From Agromyces mediolanus (GTDB taxonomy: Bacteria; Actinomycetota; Actinomycetes; Actinomycetales; Microbacteriaceae): 64,000 nt of DNA. The DNA lies in contig NZ_JAMBNX010000002.1 of assembly GCF_023715325.1 (NCBI RefSeq), positions 372,001 to 436,000 on the forward strand, written 5' to 3'. The position numbers and the translations under genes are program-made. The notes below the pieces were generated by a model. That model was not told the DNA's origin. It did not search any database and worked only from the letters and a program-made list of their open reading frames with translations. The number at the start of each line of letters is the position of its first letter. The stretch's first letter is position 1. Below are positions 40,005 to 48,754 of this stretch, piece after piece.

Positions 40005-40880
40005 TCAGACGACCCGGCAGTGGGTCGTGAGCGAGCCGATGCCCTCGACGGTGATCGTGACGGTCGAGCCATCCTGCAGGAACACTTGCGGGTTGCGCGA
40101 GTAGCCGGCGCCGCCGGGGCTGCCCGTGCTGATCAGGGTGCCGGGCGGGATCGTCGCCGAGCGCGACAGATACGAGATGATCTCCGCGACGCTCCGCACC
40201 ATCTCGTTGGTCGAGGCGTCTTGCAGGATGCGGCCGTCGAGGTTCGTCGTGAGCCAGAGATCCTGCGGGTCGGCGATCTCGTCGGCGGTGACCACGACCG
40301 GGCCGGTCGGGGTGAAGCCGTCGAAGGACTTGCAGCGCGACCACTGCGCCTCGCTGAACTGGATGTTGCGCGCCGTGATGTCGTTCACCACGGTGTAGCC
40401 CCAGACGTAGTCGAGGGCGTCGCGCACGTGCACGCCGCGCGCCGGACGGCCGATGATGACGCCGAGCTCGGCCTCGTAGTCGACCTGCGTCGAGAGGTCT
40501 TCGGACCAGCTCGTCGTGGCGCCGTGCGAGGTGAGCGAGTTCGGCCAGAGCGAGAAGATCGTCGGGGCGGTCTCGTGGCGGAGCTTCAGCTCCTGCGAGT
40601 GCGCGGCGTAGTTCGCGCCGATGGCGAGGATGTGCGGGGGGCGCAGCACCGCGGAGGCGTGGCGCAGCTCGGAGACGGGGGTGAGCTGTGCACCCGCCGC
40701 GAGGGCGACGTCGACCGCGACGCGGACGGCGCCGAGCCCCTCGGGGCCCTGCTCGATGAGGTCCTGCAGGTCGCGCGGGGCCGGGTCGAGCACCTCGTCG
40801 AGGAAGAGCGCTGCTTCGGCGATCACCACCGCGAGCCGGGGGGTCGTCTGGCCTTCGACTCTCAGGTGCGCGAATTTCAC
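40005..40880 (-). CDS. fumarylacetoacetate hydrolase-family protein
   Basis: The protein (291 aa from the GTG) has an N-terminal extension and the FAH catalytic fold with IGANYAAHSQE, VDYEAELGVIIG (the Glu-X-Glu-type metal ligands), GYTVVNDITARN and FDGFTPTGP. Family members hydrolyse or decarboxylate C-C bonds in diketoacids and aromatic breakdown products. The substrate is unknown. An ATG lies one codon upstream, but the GTG at 40880 is exactly 6 nt after a TAGCTT -10 and fits the leaderless spacing seen elsewhere. It converges with aspA. Confidence 0.85.
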   Translation of the reverse strand: MKFAHLRVEGQTTPRLAVVIAEAALFLDEVLDPAPRDLQDLIEQGPEGLGAVRVAVDVALAAGAQLTPVSELRHASAVLRPPHILAIGANYAAHSQELKLRHETAPTIFSLWPNSLTSHGATTSWSEDLSTQVDYEAELGVIIGRPARGVHVRDALDYVWGYTVVNDITARNIQFSEAQWSRCKSFDGFTPTGPVVVTADEIADPQDLWLTTNLDGRILQDASTNEMVRSVAEIISYLSRSATIPPGTLISTGSPGGAGYSRNPQVFLQDGSTVTITVEGIGSLTTHCRVV

Positions 40881-40886
40881 CATTCC

Positions 40887-40892
40887 AAGCTA
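40887..40892 (-). promoter_or_regulatory. -10 hexamer TAGCTT, leaderless FAH-family gene
   Basis: The hexamer ends 6 nt before the GTG at 40880 (3 nt before the alternative ATG). Confidence 0.5.
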
Positions 40893-40911
40893 TCGGGTGG
40901 CATCCGGGCGG

Positions 40912-40996
40912 AACCTGACGGCATGTACAACACTCCAGCGGGATCCTTCCACAATGGCGACAGTTGCTTCCGCCATCCGAAATGAACCGTCAGGTT
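40912..40996. repeat. long-spaced 10-bp inverted repeat
   Basis: AACCTGACGG (40912-40921) and CCGTCAGGTT (40987-40996) are exact complements 65 nt apart. The right arm includes the alkA stop. The spacer has lower GC than its surroundings, and only tiny ORFs lie inside it. It could be a terminator, an operator pair or the scar of a small insertion. Confidence 0.5.
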
Positions 40997-42525
40997 GCGG
41001 CGCGCCAGAGGTGCATCGACGCATAGCTCCGCCACGGCGCCCAGCCCGCTCCGCGGCGGGCGAGCTCGGCGGCGTCGCCCGGGAGTCCGAGCGCCAGCGC
41101 GCCGGCTCGGAGAGCGAGGTCGCTCGTCAGCAGCACGTCGGGCGCGCGCGTCACGCGCATCGCGACGTAGCCGGCGGTCCAAAGGCCGATCCCGCGGATG
41201 GCGAGAAGCTCCTCGGTGAGCTGCTCGCGGGAACGGTCGGCCGACACCACGAGTTCGCCGTTCGTGAGCCGCTCGGCGACATCGACGATCGTGGCGATCC
41301 GCGCCTTCGGGCCGGCGAGCACCTCCCCGCCGCGTTCGGCGATCGCCGCGGCGGTGGGGAAGAGGAGAGTGAGCTCGCCTGAGGTCGCCGAGGGCATCGG
41401 CTCGCCGAGGGCGGCCGCCAGCCGGCCGAGCGCGGTGCGTGCCGCGGCGACCGAGATCTGCTGGCCGATGAGGGCGCGGAAGAGCAGTTCGTGGGCGTCG
41501 AGGCAGCCGGGGACACGGATGCCGGGGACGCGCGCCACGGCCGGCGCGAGTGCCGGATCGTCGGCGAGCGCCTCGTCGATCGCGACCGCGTCGGCATCGA
41601 GGTCGAAGAGCCGCCGCACCCGGGCGACGAGCGGTGTCAGGTCGCCGAGGGTGCTCAGCCGGGCCTCGACCTCGATCGCGCCGCCGCCGGCGGCGTTGGT
41701 GAAGGCGAGCCGGGCCGGGCCGCCCGGCAGCCGCAGGGTGCGCTCGAAGCCGCCCTCCGTCGCCCGTTCGACGCCGGCGACGGCCCGGGTCGCGAGCCAC
41801 GCGAACACGCCGTCGGCGTCGAACGGCTCGCGCGCGGGAAGCCGGAGGTGCACCTGGGCGCCGCCGTCCGCGGTCACCTCGGACGGCGGCGCACCCACCC
41901 CGGAGCGATGCGCGGCGGCGCGCAGCTCCAGCGGCGTGCGGTCGTAGACCTCCCGGATCGTCTCGTTGAACTGGCGCACGCTGCCGAAGCCCGCCGCGAA
42001 CGCGATGTCCGCGGCCGGCATGCTCGTGGAGAGCAGCAGGGTGCGGGCCGTCTGCGCGCGGTGCGCCCGCGCGAGCGCGAGCGGGCCCGCCCCGAGCTCG
42101 GCACTGAGCACCCGTGTGAGGTGCCGGGTCGTGTAGCCGAGGCGTGCGGCGAGGCCGGGCACCCCCTCGCGCTCGACGACCCCGTCGGCGATGAGGCGCA
42201 TCGCGCGGGCGGCGAGGTCATCACGGAGGTCCCACTCGGGAGAGCCCGGAACGGCGTCGGGGAGGCAGCGCTTGCAGGCGCGGAGCCCCGCCTCGTGCGC
42301 GGCGGCCGCGGTGAGGTAGAAGGTCACGTTCGACGGCTTCGGCGAGACCGCGGGGCAGCTCGGCCGGCAGTAGATGCCGGTGGAGTGCACGCCCGTGATG
42401 AACTGCCCGTCGAAGCGGGCGTCGCGGGCGCGCATCGCCCGGTACCGCTCGGCGAAGACCGGATCGGCGAGGGCGGCGTCATCGCGGGCGGCGGCCCGCT
42501 GCGGGCGGTCGGTGATGATGGGCAT
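40990..42525 (-). CDS. alkA: Ada-AlkA fusion: methyl-responsive regulator and 3-methyladenine DNA glycosylase
   Basis: The protein (511 aa) joins three parts. An Ada N-terminal zinc domain has Cys53, Cys57, Cys84 and Cys87 (GIYCRPSCP and ACKRC), where the first Cys would accept methyl from DNA phosphotriesters. An AraC-type helix-turn-helix spans about residues 110-190. A C-terminal AlkA glycosylase has the HhH segment ([17 protein letters not shown]) and catalytic Asp in LTSDLALR. It excises alkylated purines and probably activates its own regulon. The AdaA-AlkA fusion is common in actinobacteria. The start is 6 nt after a CAGGCT -10-like hexamer. Confidence 0.92.
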   Translation of the reverse strand: MPIITDRPQRAAARDDAALADPVFAERYRAMRARDARFDGQFITGVHSTGIYCRPSCPAVSPKPSNVTFYLTAAAAHEAGLRACKRCLPDAVPGSPEWDLRDDLAARAMRLIADGVVEREGVPGLAARLGYTTRHLTRVLSAELGAGPLALARAHRAQTARTLLLSTSMPAADIAFAAGFGSVRQFNETIREVYDRTPLELRAAAHRSGVGAPPSEVTADGGAQVHLRLPAREPFDADGVFAWLATRAVAGVERATEGGFERTLRLPGGPARLAFTNAAGGGAIEVEARLSTLGDLTPLVARVRRLFDLDADAVAIDEALADDPALAPAVARVPGIRVPGCLDAHELLFRALIGQQISVAAARTALGRLAAALGEPMPSATSGELTLLFPTAAAIAERGGEVLAGPKARIATIVDVAERLTNGELVVSADRSREQLTEELLAIRGIGLWTAGYVAMRVTRAPDVLLTSDLALRAGALALGLPGDAAELARRGAGWAPWRSYASMHLWRAAT

Positions 42526-42531
42526 GCGTCC

Positions 42532-42537
42532 AGCCTG
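42532..42537 (-). promoter_or_regulatory. -10-like hexamer CAGGCT of alkA
   Basis: It ends 6 nt before the ATG. It is a weaker match than TAGGCT, which fits a promoter that depends on Ada-type activation (inference). Confidence 0.35.
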
Positions 42538-42587
42538 CCACCGTCCACCGACCATGACTCGCGGAATTCGGACACGAGCGGCGGGGC

Positions 42588-42593
42588 TAGGCT
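42588..42593 (+). promoter_or_regulatory. -10 hexamer TAGGCT, leaderless glcD-like gene
   Basis: The hexamer ends 6 nt before the ATG at 42600 and lies 50 bp from the divergent alkA -10. Confidence 0.6.
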
Positions 42594-42599
42594 GCATCC

Positions 42600-44003
42600 A
42601 TGTCGAACGAGGTCGTCCAGCAGTTGATCGCCGAGCTCGGGGACGCGGTCGTCCTCGACGGCGCGGCGCTCGACGCGAGCCGCGAGGACCGCTCGGGCCA
42701 CCGCGCGGAGGAACGGCCCCTCGCCGTCATCCGCCCGGCGACGGTCGCGCAGGTGCAGGCGACGATGCGCATCGCGCACGCGACCCGGACCCCGGTCGTC
42801 CCGCGCGGCGCCGGCACCGGGCTCGCGGGCGGCGCGATCGCGAGCCCCGGGGCCGTCGTGCTCGACGTCTCCGGCATGGACCGCATCCTCGAGGTCGATG
42901 AGGACGATGAGCTCGCCGTCGTCGAACCCGGGGTGCTGAACGGCGCCCTGAACGCGCAGCTCGCCCCGAGCGGGCTCTGGTTCGCGCCCGATCCGGCCAG
43001 TCGCGAGATCTCCTCGATCGGCGGCAACATCGCGACGAACGCGGGAGGCCTCCTCTGCGCGAAGTACGGCGTCACGCGCGAGGCGGTGCTCGGGCTCGCC
43101 GTGGTGCTCGCCGACGGGCGGCTGATCCGCACGGGCCGCCGCACCGTCAAGGGCGTCACCGGCTACGACCTCACCGCGCTCCTCACCGGTTCCGAAGGCA
43201 CCCTCGGCGTCATCGTGGAGGCGACGGTGCGGCTCCGGCCGATCCCGCTCGGCGGCCCCGTGACGATCGCCGCCGCGTTCCCCGACGTCGAGGCGGCCGC
43301 CGCGGCGTGCGCCGCGGTCACCGCGGCCCGGCTCAGGTCCGCGATCCTCGAACTGCTGGACGCCGGATCCATCGCCCGGATCGCCGAGTACCTCGGCGCG
43401 ACGGCGCTCGTCGACACCCCGCTCGCGGGACTCGCGCCGGGCGAGGCCTTCGTCGTCGCCCAGTGCGACGATGCCGGGGCCGAAGCCGACGCCATCGCGC
43501 TCGCGGCCGTGTTCGAAGCGGCGGGCGGGCGCACCCGACGCTCCGGCGACGTCGCCGAGGGGGAGCGCCTGCTCGGCATCCGCCGGGCGATGCACCCGGC
43601 GATGGCGGCGCGCGGCGAGGTGCTCATCGAGGACGTCGCCGTCCCCCGCTCGAAGCTCGCCGAGATGTTCCGGGCGATCGAGGACATCGGCGCGCGCCAC
43701 GGCGTCGAGATCCCGACCATCGCGCACGCCGCCGACGGCAACCTGCACCCGAACTTCGTCTACGACGGCGGCGAGGTGCCCGCGCACCTCTGGGCTGCCG
43801 CCGACGAGATGTTCCGCACCGCCGTCCGCCTCGGCGGCACCCTCACCGGCGAGCACGGCGTCGGCATCCTGAAGCGCCGCTGGCTCGCCGAGGAGCTCGG
43901 CCCCGACGTCTTCGAGCTGCAACAGGGCATCAAACGGCTCTTCGACCCGCTCGGCATCCTGAACCCCGGGGTGATGTTCGAACCGGCGCCGCCGGCTCGC
44001 TAA
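42600..44003 (+). CDS. FAD-linked oxidase, GlcD/D-lactate dehydrogenase type
   Basis: This VAO-fold flavoprotein of 467 residues has the FAD motif [12 protein letters not shown] near residues 61-72, [33 protein letters not shown] and the C-terminal [11 protein letters not shown] and [10 protein letters not shown] segments. It oxidises a 2-hydroxy acid such as glycolate or D-lactate. No separate GlcE or GlcF subunit lies nearby, so it acts alone or with unlinked partners. The ATG follows a TAGGCT -10 by 6 nt. Its TAA stop forms part of the next gene's -10 hexamer. Confidence 0.9.
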   Translation: MSNEVVQQLIAELGDAVVLDGAALDASREDRSGHRAEERPLAVIRPATVAQVQATMRIAHATRTPVVPRGAGTGLAGGAIASPGAVVLDVSGMDRILEVDEDDELAVVEPGVLNGALNAQLAPSGLWFAPDPASREISSIGGNIATNAGGLLCAKYGVTREAVLGLAVVLADGRLIRTGRRTVKGVTGYDLTALLTGSEGTLGVIVEATVRLRPIPLGGPVTIAAAFPDVEAAAAACAAVTAARLRSAILELLDAGSIARIAEYLGATALVDTPLAGLAPGEAFVVAQCDDAGAEADAIALAAVFEAAGGRTRRSGDVAEGERLLGIRRAMHPAMAARGEVLIEDVAVPRSKLAEMFRAIEDIGARHGVEIPTIAHAADGNLHPNFVYDGGEVPAHLWAAADEMFRTAVRLGGTLTGEHGVGILKRRWLAEELGPDVFELQQGIKRLFDPLGILNPGVMFEPAPPAR

Positions 44004-44006
44004 GCT
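44001..44006 (+). promoter_or_regulatory. -10 hexamer TAAGCT, leaderless PrsW gene
   Basis: The first three bases are the stop codon of the preceding gene. The GTG start follows after 6 nt. Confidence 0.5.
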
Positions 44007-44012
44007 GCGCGC

Positions 44013-45152
44013 GTGAGCTTCCATCCGCAGGCCCAGCCCCAGTTCCTCCCGCCGGCCGCGACGCCGCCGCGCCGCTCGGCCGGCCTCGTCTTCGCCGTCG
44101 TCGGCATCTCGGTCGCCGGCCTCGTGGGCCTGCTGGTGCTCGCCTACCTCGCGGTCGCGCTCGGGATGTCGAGCCTCGTCGTCGGTTCCGTGCTCGCCCT
44201 CGTGCCGCTCGCGATCGTGCTGCTCGCGGTGCGCTGGGTCGACCGCTGGGAACCCGAACCGCGCTGGGCGCTCTGGTTCGCCTTCCTCTGGGGAGCGGCG
44301 GTCTCCGTGGCGATCGCCCTCATCGTCGACCTCGGGGTGCAGATCGCGGTGGCGGTGACGACGCCGGGCGGCGCGAGCGACGAGGTGGTGCAGTCGGTGG
44401 TGCAGGCGCCGATCGTGGAGGAGACGGCGAAGGGCGTGGGCGTCCTCCTCGTGTACCTGTTCTCACGCTCGCACTTCGACGGCCCCGTCGACGGGCTCGT
44501 CTACGCCGCCACCGTCGCCGCCGGCTTCGCCTTCACCGAGAACGTGCTCTACTTCGGCGTCGCGCTCGCCGAGGGCGGCACGGAGGAGCTCGGCGCGACG
44601 TTCGTCGTGCGCGGGCTCTTCTCGCCCTTCGCTCATGTGCTGTTCACCGCGTGCACGGGGCTCGCGCTCGGCATCGCCGCCAATCGCGGCGGCGGAGCGC
44701 GGGTCGGCGGCTGGTTCCTCGGCGGCCTGGTGCTCGCGATCGGCTTGCACGCGCTCTGGAACGGTTCCCTCGTCTTCGCCGACGCCGTGGCGCTCTACGT
44801 GACCGTGCAGGTGCCGATCTTCGTGGCCGCGATCATCGTCACCGTGCTGCTGCGCCGCCAGGAGGTGCGGGTCACCCGGCTCCGGCTCGGCGAGTACCAG
44901 GCGGCGGGATGGTTCGACGCGGGCGAGGTCGAAGGCCTCTCGACCCCGGCCGGCCGCCGGGCCGCACTTGCCTGGGCGAAGGCGCAGCGACCGCCGCGCA
45001 CGGCCGCCGTGCGGAGCTTCATCGCGGACTCCACGCGACTCGCGTTCACCAGGAACGCGATCGCGACGGGCCGGGCCGACGTGCGCCGCCTCGAGGACGA
45101 GCGGGTGCTGCTCGAACGGGTGACGGCCGCTCGCCGCGCGATCATGGGGTAG
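44013..45152 (+). CDS. PrsW-family intramembrane metalloprotease
   Basis: The 379-residue membrane protein has about nine helices. The PrsW catalytic motifs are in order: VEETAKG near residue 135, FDGPVDGLVYAATVAAGFAFTENVLYF in continuous order with the HFDG start near 153, and FAHVLFTACTGLALG near 207. Bacillus PrsW cleaves an anti-sigma factor. The actinobacterial group is larger and its targets are unknown, and no anti-sigma gene lies next to this one. The GTG start is leaderless by position. A long soluble C-terminal region (about 100 residues, Arg-rich) is a feature of the actinobacterial type. Confidence 0.88.
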   Translation: MSFHPQAQPQFLPPAATPPRRSAGLVFAVVGISVAGLVGLLVLAYLAVALGMSSLVVGSVLALVPLAIVLLAVRWVDRWEPEPRWALWFAFLWGAAVSVAIALIVDLGVQIAVAVTTPGGASDEVVQSVVQAPIVEETAKGVGVLLVYLFSRSHFDGPVDGLVYAATVAAGFAFTENVLYFGVALAEGGTEELGATFVVRGLFSPFAHVLFTACTGLALGIAANRGGGARVGGWFLGGLVLAIGLHALWNGSLVFADAVALYVTVQVPIFVAAIIVTVLLRRQEVRVTRLRLGEYQAAGWFDAGEVEGLSTPAGRRAALAWAKAQRPPRTAAVRSFIADSTRLAFTRNAIATGRADVRRLEDERVLLERVTAARRAIMG

Positions 45153-45190
45153 TGGCGGGCCGTGGCCGTGGCCGTGGCCGGCACGGAAGA

Positions 45191-45243
45191 AGCTCGTCGC
45201 CCTGGGGTGTGGCACTGCCGACAGCTCTCCTGGGCGACGAGCT
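45191..45243 (+). repeat. 12-bp inverted repeat between PrsW and FKBP genes
   Basis: AGCTCGTCGCCC (45191-45202) and its exact complement (45232-45243) bracket a 29-nt loop. It is a possible terminator or RNA structure in a 192-bp gap that also starts with a GTGGCC triple repeat. Confidence 0.45.
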
Positions 45244-45344
45244 CCTTAGGGTTCCAGGGTGCACGCTGTTCGCAGTCAGCGCAAGAGCGGAGTGGACGCC
45301 CGTCCGCGATTGCTCTCGGCCGTGGCATCCGTTTGGATGGACGC

Positions 45345-45716
45345 ATGACCGACACCAACAGCAAGCCTGAGATCGACGCCCCCGAGGGCCCCGCCCCCAC
45401 CGAGCTCGTCATCGAGGACATCGTCGTCGGCGACGGCGCCGAGGCCCAGCCCGGTTCGACCGTCGATGTGCACTACCTCGGCGTCGAGTACGACTCGGGC
45501 GAGGAGTTCGATTCCTCGTGGAGCCGCAACCAGTCCATCAACTTCCCGCTGCAGGCGCTCATCGCCGGCTGGCAGGAGGGCATCCCCGGCATGAAGGTCG
45601 GCGGGCGCCGCAAGCTCACCGTCCCGCCGCAGAAGGCCTACGGGCCCGCGGGCGGCGGCCACCGCCTCTCGGGCCAGACCCTGATCTTCGTGATCGACCT
45701 GCTCGGCGTCAGCTGA
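45345..45716 (+). CDS. FKBP-type peptidyl-prolyl isomerase
   Basis: This is a cytoplasmic 123-residue single-domain FKBP. VDVHYLGVEYDSGEEFDSSW (20 residues), the QALIAGWQEGIPGMKVGGRR helix-strand and the PPQKAYGPAGGG-like flap cover the isomerase site. An acidic N-terminal stretch of about 20 residues (TNSKPEIDAPEGPAP) precedes the domain, and there is no signal peptide. It assists proline isomerisation in folding. The start is the ATG before MTDTNSK. A TTGGAT sequence 6 nt upstream may act as a leaderless -10, though it is weaker than others. Confidence 0.9.
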   Translation: MTDTNSKPEIDAPEGPAPTELVIEDIVVGDGAEAQPGSTVDVHYLGVEYDSGEEFDSSWSRNQSINFPLQALIAGWQEGIPGMKVGGRRKLTVPPQKAYGPAGGGHRLSGQTLIFVIDLLGVS

Positions 45717-45732
45717 GCGAGCGAGTCCACGA

Positions 45733-45765
45733 CGAGGGCCGGCGGGGGATCCCCGCCGGCCCTCG
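45733..45765 (+). terminator. terminator after the FKBP gene
   Basis: A 15-bp perfect stem (CGAGGGCCGGCGGGG and complement) around GAT. Confidence 0.88.
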
Positions 45766-45784
45766 CCGTCTGCGCGGGCCGCGC

Positions 45785-45790
45785 TAGCAT
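45785..45790 (+). promoter_or_regulatory. -10 hexamer TAGCAT, leaderless lysoplasmalogenase gene
   Basis: The hexamer ends 7 nt before the GTG at 45798. Confidence 0.55.
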
Positions 45791-45797
45791 TCCTGCT

Positions 45798-46508
45798 GTG
45801 CTGCCCCCGTTCCTGCCCTATCTGGGCCTCTCCGTCGTACACCTCGTGCTGCTCTCGATCGGGCCGGACTGGTCGGTGACCGCGACGAAGGCGCTGCTCA
45901 TGCCGGCGCTCATGCTCGCGGTGCTGCTCGCCGCGCCGCGACCGCGGGGGGCGGCGTGCCGGCTGCTGATCGTCGGCCTCGTCTTCTCCTGGGGCGGTGA
46001 TGTGGCGCTGAGCTTCCCGGGCGACGGCTGGTTCACGATCGGCCTGGGCTCGTTCCTCGCCGCGCACCTCGTCTACCTCGCCCTCTTCCTGCAGCTGTCG
46101 CGCGGCGCGGGCGAGGTGCGGCTGCGCCGGCGGCGGCGTCTCCCGCTCTGGGCGCTCATTGTCTACCCGGTGTGGTTCGTCGGCTTCCTCGCGCTGCTCG
46201 GCCCGCACACCGGGGCGCTCCTCGTGCCGGTGGCGGCCTACGGGCTCGCGCTCGGAGCGATGGCGACGCTCGCCGCCGGGAACGGCCCGATGCTCGCGAC
46301 GGGCGGCGCGCTGTTCGTGCTGTCCGACTCAGTGCTCGGGCTCGGCCGGTTCCTGCCGGGCTACGACTTCGCCGGGCACGATGCCGTCGTGATGGTGAGT
46401 TACCTCGCGGCGCAGGGGCTCATCGCCCTGGGCGTCGTGGTGCACCTCCGCGTCGGGGCGAGGCGGTCTGCCGCACTCGGTCGACCAGCTCCTGCCACGG
46501 CCCGGTGA
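45798..46508 (+). CDS. lysoplasmalogenase (YhhN/TMEM86 family)
   Basis: The 236-residue membrane protein has seven or eight helices. SWGGDVALSF near residue 65 and GGALFVLSDSVLGLGRF near residue 170 carry the two conserved Asp residues of the family. TMEM86B and bacterial homologues hydrolyse the vinyl ether bond of lysoplasmalogens. Its presence in the same window as an alkyl-DHAP-synthase-like locus suggests the cell may handle ether lipids, but the two are 17 kb apart. The last 89 bp overlap the 3' end of the convergent emfourin gene. Confidence 0.85.
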   Translation: MLPPFLPYLGLSVVHLVLLSIGPDWSVTATKALLMPALMLAVLLAAPRPRGAACRLLIVGLVFSWGGDVALSFPGDGWFTIGLGSFLAAHLVYLALFLQLSRGAGEVRLRRRRRLPLWALIVYPVWFVGFLALLGPHTGALLVPVAAYGLALGAMATLAAGNGPMLATGGALFVLSDSVLGLGRFLPGYDFAGHDAVVMVSYLAAQGLIALGVVVHLRVGARRSAALGRPAPATAR

Positions 46509-46719
46509 GCTGGCGCTCGGCGAGTTCGACCTCGTTCGGCGGGCAGCTGATGCGGTAGACGTAGCGGTCGGGCTCGGGCGGCGCCGCGGGAACCTCGTGC
46601 CAGGGCAGCTCGTCGATGAGCAGCACCCAGTCGTCGCGATCGGGTTGCTCGTCGACCTCGACCTCCCAGGTGAGGCGGAGCCCGGCGAGTCCGCCGCTGC
46701 GTTGCACGATGACGTCCAT
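46420..46719 (-). CDS. emfourin-type inhibitor of the adjacent M4 protease
   Basis: This 99-residue soluble protein begins MDVIVQRSGGLAGL, a strand layout typical of emfourins (protealysin inhibitors). A YVYRISCPPNEVELAE segment and a short basic tail follow. Emfourins bind the active site of protealysin-like M4 peptidases encoded next to them. It lies 11 nt downstream of the M4 gene on the same strand, and a TAGCAT -10 8 nt before its ATG allows separate expression. Its 3' end overlaps the convergent lysoplasmalogenase gene by 89 bp. Confidence 0.82.
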   Translation of the reverse strand: MDVIVQRSGGLAGLRLTWEVEVDEQPDRDDWVLLIDELPWHEVPAAPPEPDRYVYRISCPPNEVELAERQLTGPWQELVDRVRQTASPRRGGAPRRPGR

Positions 46720-46727
46720 CGCGCCAG

Positions 46728-46733
46728 ATGCTA
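46728..46733 (-). promoter_or_regulatory. -10 hexamer TAGCAT of the emfourin gene
   Basis: It lies 8 nt before the ATG and its bases include the end of the protease gene, so inhibitor synthesis may be uncoupled from that of the protease. Confidence 0.45.
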
Positions 46734-47792
46734 CTCCGCCCGGCCCGGCTCTGCGGGCTCGGGCTCGATGCCGACCTCGCGCCAGCCGCGCAGGACCGCC
46801 CCGTGCTCTCGCGACCCGGCGCCGAACCGCTCGGCCGCCGTGCGCAGGGTCTCGGCCGCGAAGCCGGAGAAGGTCTCGTCTTCGCGGAGCCGGCCGGAGA
46901 CGAGCGCGTCGTACCAGACCCGCCCGACGTGCTCCCAGGCGAAGCCGCCGAGCTCGCGCGCGGCGAGGGCGAACGCACGGTTGGGGATGCCGGAGTTCAG
47001 GTGCACCCCGCCGTGGTCGTCGCTCGTCTCGACGTAGTCGCGGAAGTGCGCCGGCTGCGGGTCGCGGCCGAGGACGTCGTCGTCGTACGCGGTGCCGGGC
47101 TCGAGCATGGAGCGGAGGGCCCGGCCTTCGACCTCCGGTGTGAAGATGCCCTCGCCGATCAGCCAGTTCGCGGCCTCGGCGTCTTGCCCCAGGGCGTACT
47201 GCTCGACGAGCGCGCCGAACGCGTCGGAGACATGCTCGTTGAGCGCGCCCGACTGCCCCTCGTAGCGCAACCGGGCGGTGTGCTCGGTGAGGCCGTGCGC
47301 GAGTTCGTGGCCGATGACGCTGAGCGAGCCGGTGAAGCCCTGGAACACCTCGCCGTCGCCGTCGCCGAACACCATGCGCTCGCCGTCCCAGAAGGCGTTG
47401 TCGTAGCGGTCGCCGAAGTGCACCGTGGCCTCGAGCGGCATGCCCGCGCCATCGATCGAGTCTCGGCCGAACACGCGCTCGAACATGCGGTGCGTGTCGC
47501 CCAGGCCGTTGTACGCCTCGTCGACGGCCTCGTCGCCGGTGGCCGGTTCGCCCTCGCGGCGGACGAGCCGGCCGGGCAGCTTCTCGAGCCCTTCGGCATC
47601 GGAGATGCGGCGCACCGGCGTCGACGGTGCGTCGGGCAGCACGCTCGGCAGCCCGGGCAGCGGGCCGGGACCGAGTCGTGGTGAGGGGGGACGCAGCAGC
47701 GCGCGGCGCGCGGCCTCAGCCGCGAGCGGGAAGCGCGGGCCGGCGGCCTCGGCGATGCGATCGAGGAGGTAGGGCGGGACGATCTCCGGCAT
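46731..47792 (-). CDS. M4-family metallopeptidase, protealysin-like
   Basis: This is a zinc metalloprotease of 353 residues. HELAHGLTEH (near residue 162) gives two zinc ligands and the catalytic Glu, and GALNEHVSDAFG (near 184) gives the third ligand. HLNSGIPNRAF supplies later active-site residues. There is no signal peptide. The short propeptide carries PPYLLDRI, the precursor motif of protealysins. Such enzymes act inside cells or leave them by a non-classical route. The emfourin inhibitor gene follows directly. The ATG is 6 nt after a CAGCAT -10-like hexamer. Confidence 0.92.
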   Translation of the reverse strand: MPEIVPPYLLDRIAEAAGPRFPLAAEAARRALLRPPSPRLGPGPLPGLPSVLPDAPSTPVRRISDAEGLEKLPGRLVRREGEPATGDEAVDEAYNGLGDTHRMFERVFGRDSIDGAGMPLEATVHFGDRYDNAFWDGERMVFGDGDGEVFQGFTGSLSVIGHELAHGLTEHTARLRYEGQSGALNEHVSDAFGALVEQYALGQDAEAANWLIGEGIFTPEVEGRALRSMLEPGTAYDDDVLGRDPQPAHFRDYVETSDDHGGVHLNSGIPNRAFALAARELGGFAWEHVGRVWYDALVSGRLREDETFSGFAAETLRTAAERFGAGSREHGAVLRGWREVGIEPEPAEPGRAE

Positions 47793-47798
47793 GACTCG

Positions 47799-47804
47799 AT
47801 GCTG
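47799..47804 (-). promoter_or_regulatory. -10-like hexamer CAGCAT of the M4 protease gene
   Basis: It ends 6 nt before the ATG. It lies 28 nt from the divergent TAGGCT hexamer of the 47844 gene. Confidence 0.35.
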
Positions 47805-47831
47805 CCACCGACCGCCGACAGCGGCCACCTC

Positions 47832-47837
47832 TAGGCT
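47832..47837 (+). promoter_or_regulatory. -10 hexamer TAGGCT, leaderless 47844 gene
   Basis: The hexamer ends 6 nt before the ATG. Confidence 0.6.
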
Positions 47838-47843
47838 GGAACG

Positions 47844-48677
47844 ATGCCAGCGCTTCCGACGGGCGAGCTCCGCCGCCATGCGATCGGGCTCCTCCCTGCC
47901 GCCGCCGTGTGCGGCGCGGCCGTGCTGCTGTTCGGGCTGCAGCTGGTCTGGCCGGGCTACGCGCTGCTCGCCGCAGGGCTCGTCGGGGCGTGGCTCTGCG
48001 ATCGCGCCGGCCGCACCGAGCGGCTCGCCGCCGACCTCGCGCTCATCGCGCTCGGCCAGCTGATCATCTCGACCGTCTCGCTGAAGGCCGACCTCTCGAA
48101 CGCGGGCATGATCCGCTTCACCGTCGTCCTCGGGCTGGCGGTGGCCGTCCCGTACCTCGTCTCGCGCTTCCTCTACCGCGAACGGGTGATCCGATTCCCC
48201 TGGCGGACGGGGCAGCGCTGGACGCTCGTGCAGTGGGGCTACCTCGCCGCCGTCGTCGTGGCGGGATGGCTCATCCTGCCGTTCTACTTCATCACCTCCG
48301 GCGTGTACGAGAACTGGCCGACCGTCGTCGCACCCGACGAGATCGCACGCCTGTTCGTCGGGGTGAACGCCGTCGGCACCTGGGACGAGCTCTTCTTCAT
48401 CTGCACGGTGTTCACGCTGCTCCGCCGGCATTTCCCGGTGTGGCAGGCGAACCTGCTGCAGGCGACGGTGTTCGTCTCCTTCCTGTGGGAGCTCGGCTAT
48501 CAGTCGTGGGGTCCGTTGCTCACGATCCCGTTCGCCCTGGTGCAGGGCTGGACGTTCACGCTCACGAAGTCGCTCACCTACGTGCTGACCGTGCATCTGC
48601 TGTTCGACGCGGTCGTCTTCGCCGTCATCGTCTACGCGCACAACGGTTGGCCCGCGATCTTCCTGCTCGCGCCGTAG
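47844..48677 (+). CDS. CPBP-like membrane protein, degenerate catalytic motif
   Basis: The 277-residue protein has about eight membrane helices. The C-terminal half has the layout of CPBP (CAAX protease/bacteriocin-processing) proteins: WDELFFICTVFTLLRR where family members have EExxxR, then FLWELGYQ and HLLFDAVVF in place of the usual HxxxN. The first motif has Asp-Glu instead of Glu-Glu, and Asp replaces the final Asn. It may be an inactive or altered relative. It starts leaderless, divergent from the M4 protease and upstream of a canonical CPBP gene. Confidence 0.7.
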   Translation: MPALPTGELRRHAIGLLPAAAVCGAAVLLFGLQLVWPGYALLAAGLVGAWLCDRAGRTERLAADLALIALGQLIISTVSLKADLSNAGMIRFTVVLGLAVAVPYLVSRFLYRERVIRFPWRTGQRWTLVQWGYLAAVVVAGWLILPFYFITSGVYENWPTVVAPDEIARLFVGVNAVGTWDELFFICTVFTLLRRHFPVWQANLLQATVFVSFLWELGYQSWGPLLTIPFALVQGWTFTLTKSLTYVLTVHLLFDAVVFAVIVYAHNGWPAIFLLAP

Positions 48678-48754
48678 GGTTCCGACGTGCGGGGGAGACG
48701 GTTCCGCCGTGCGGGGGAGGCGCGGCATCCGCCGGATCCGCTTCGCTGGGACCC

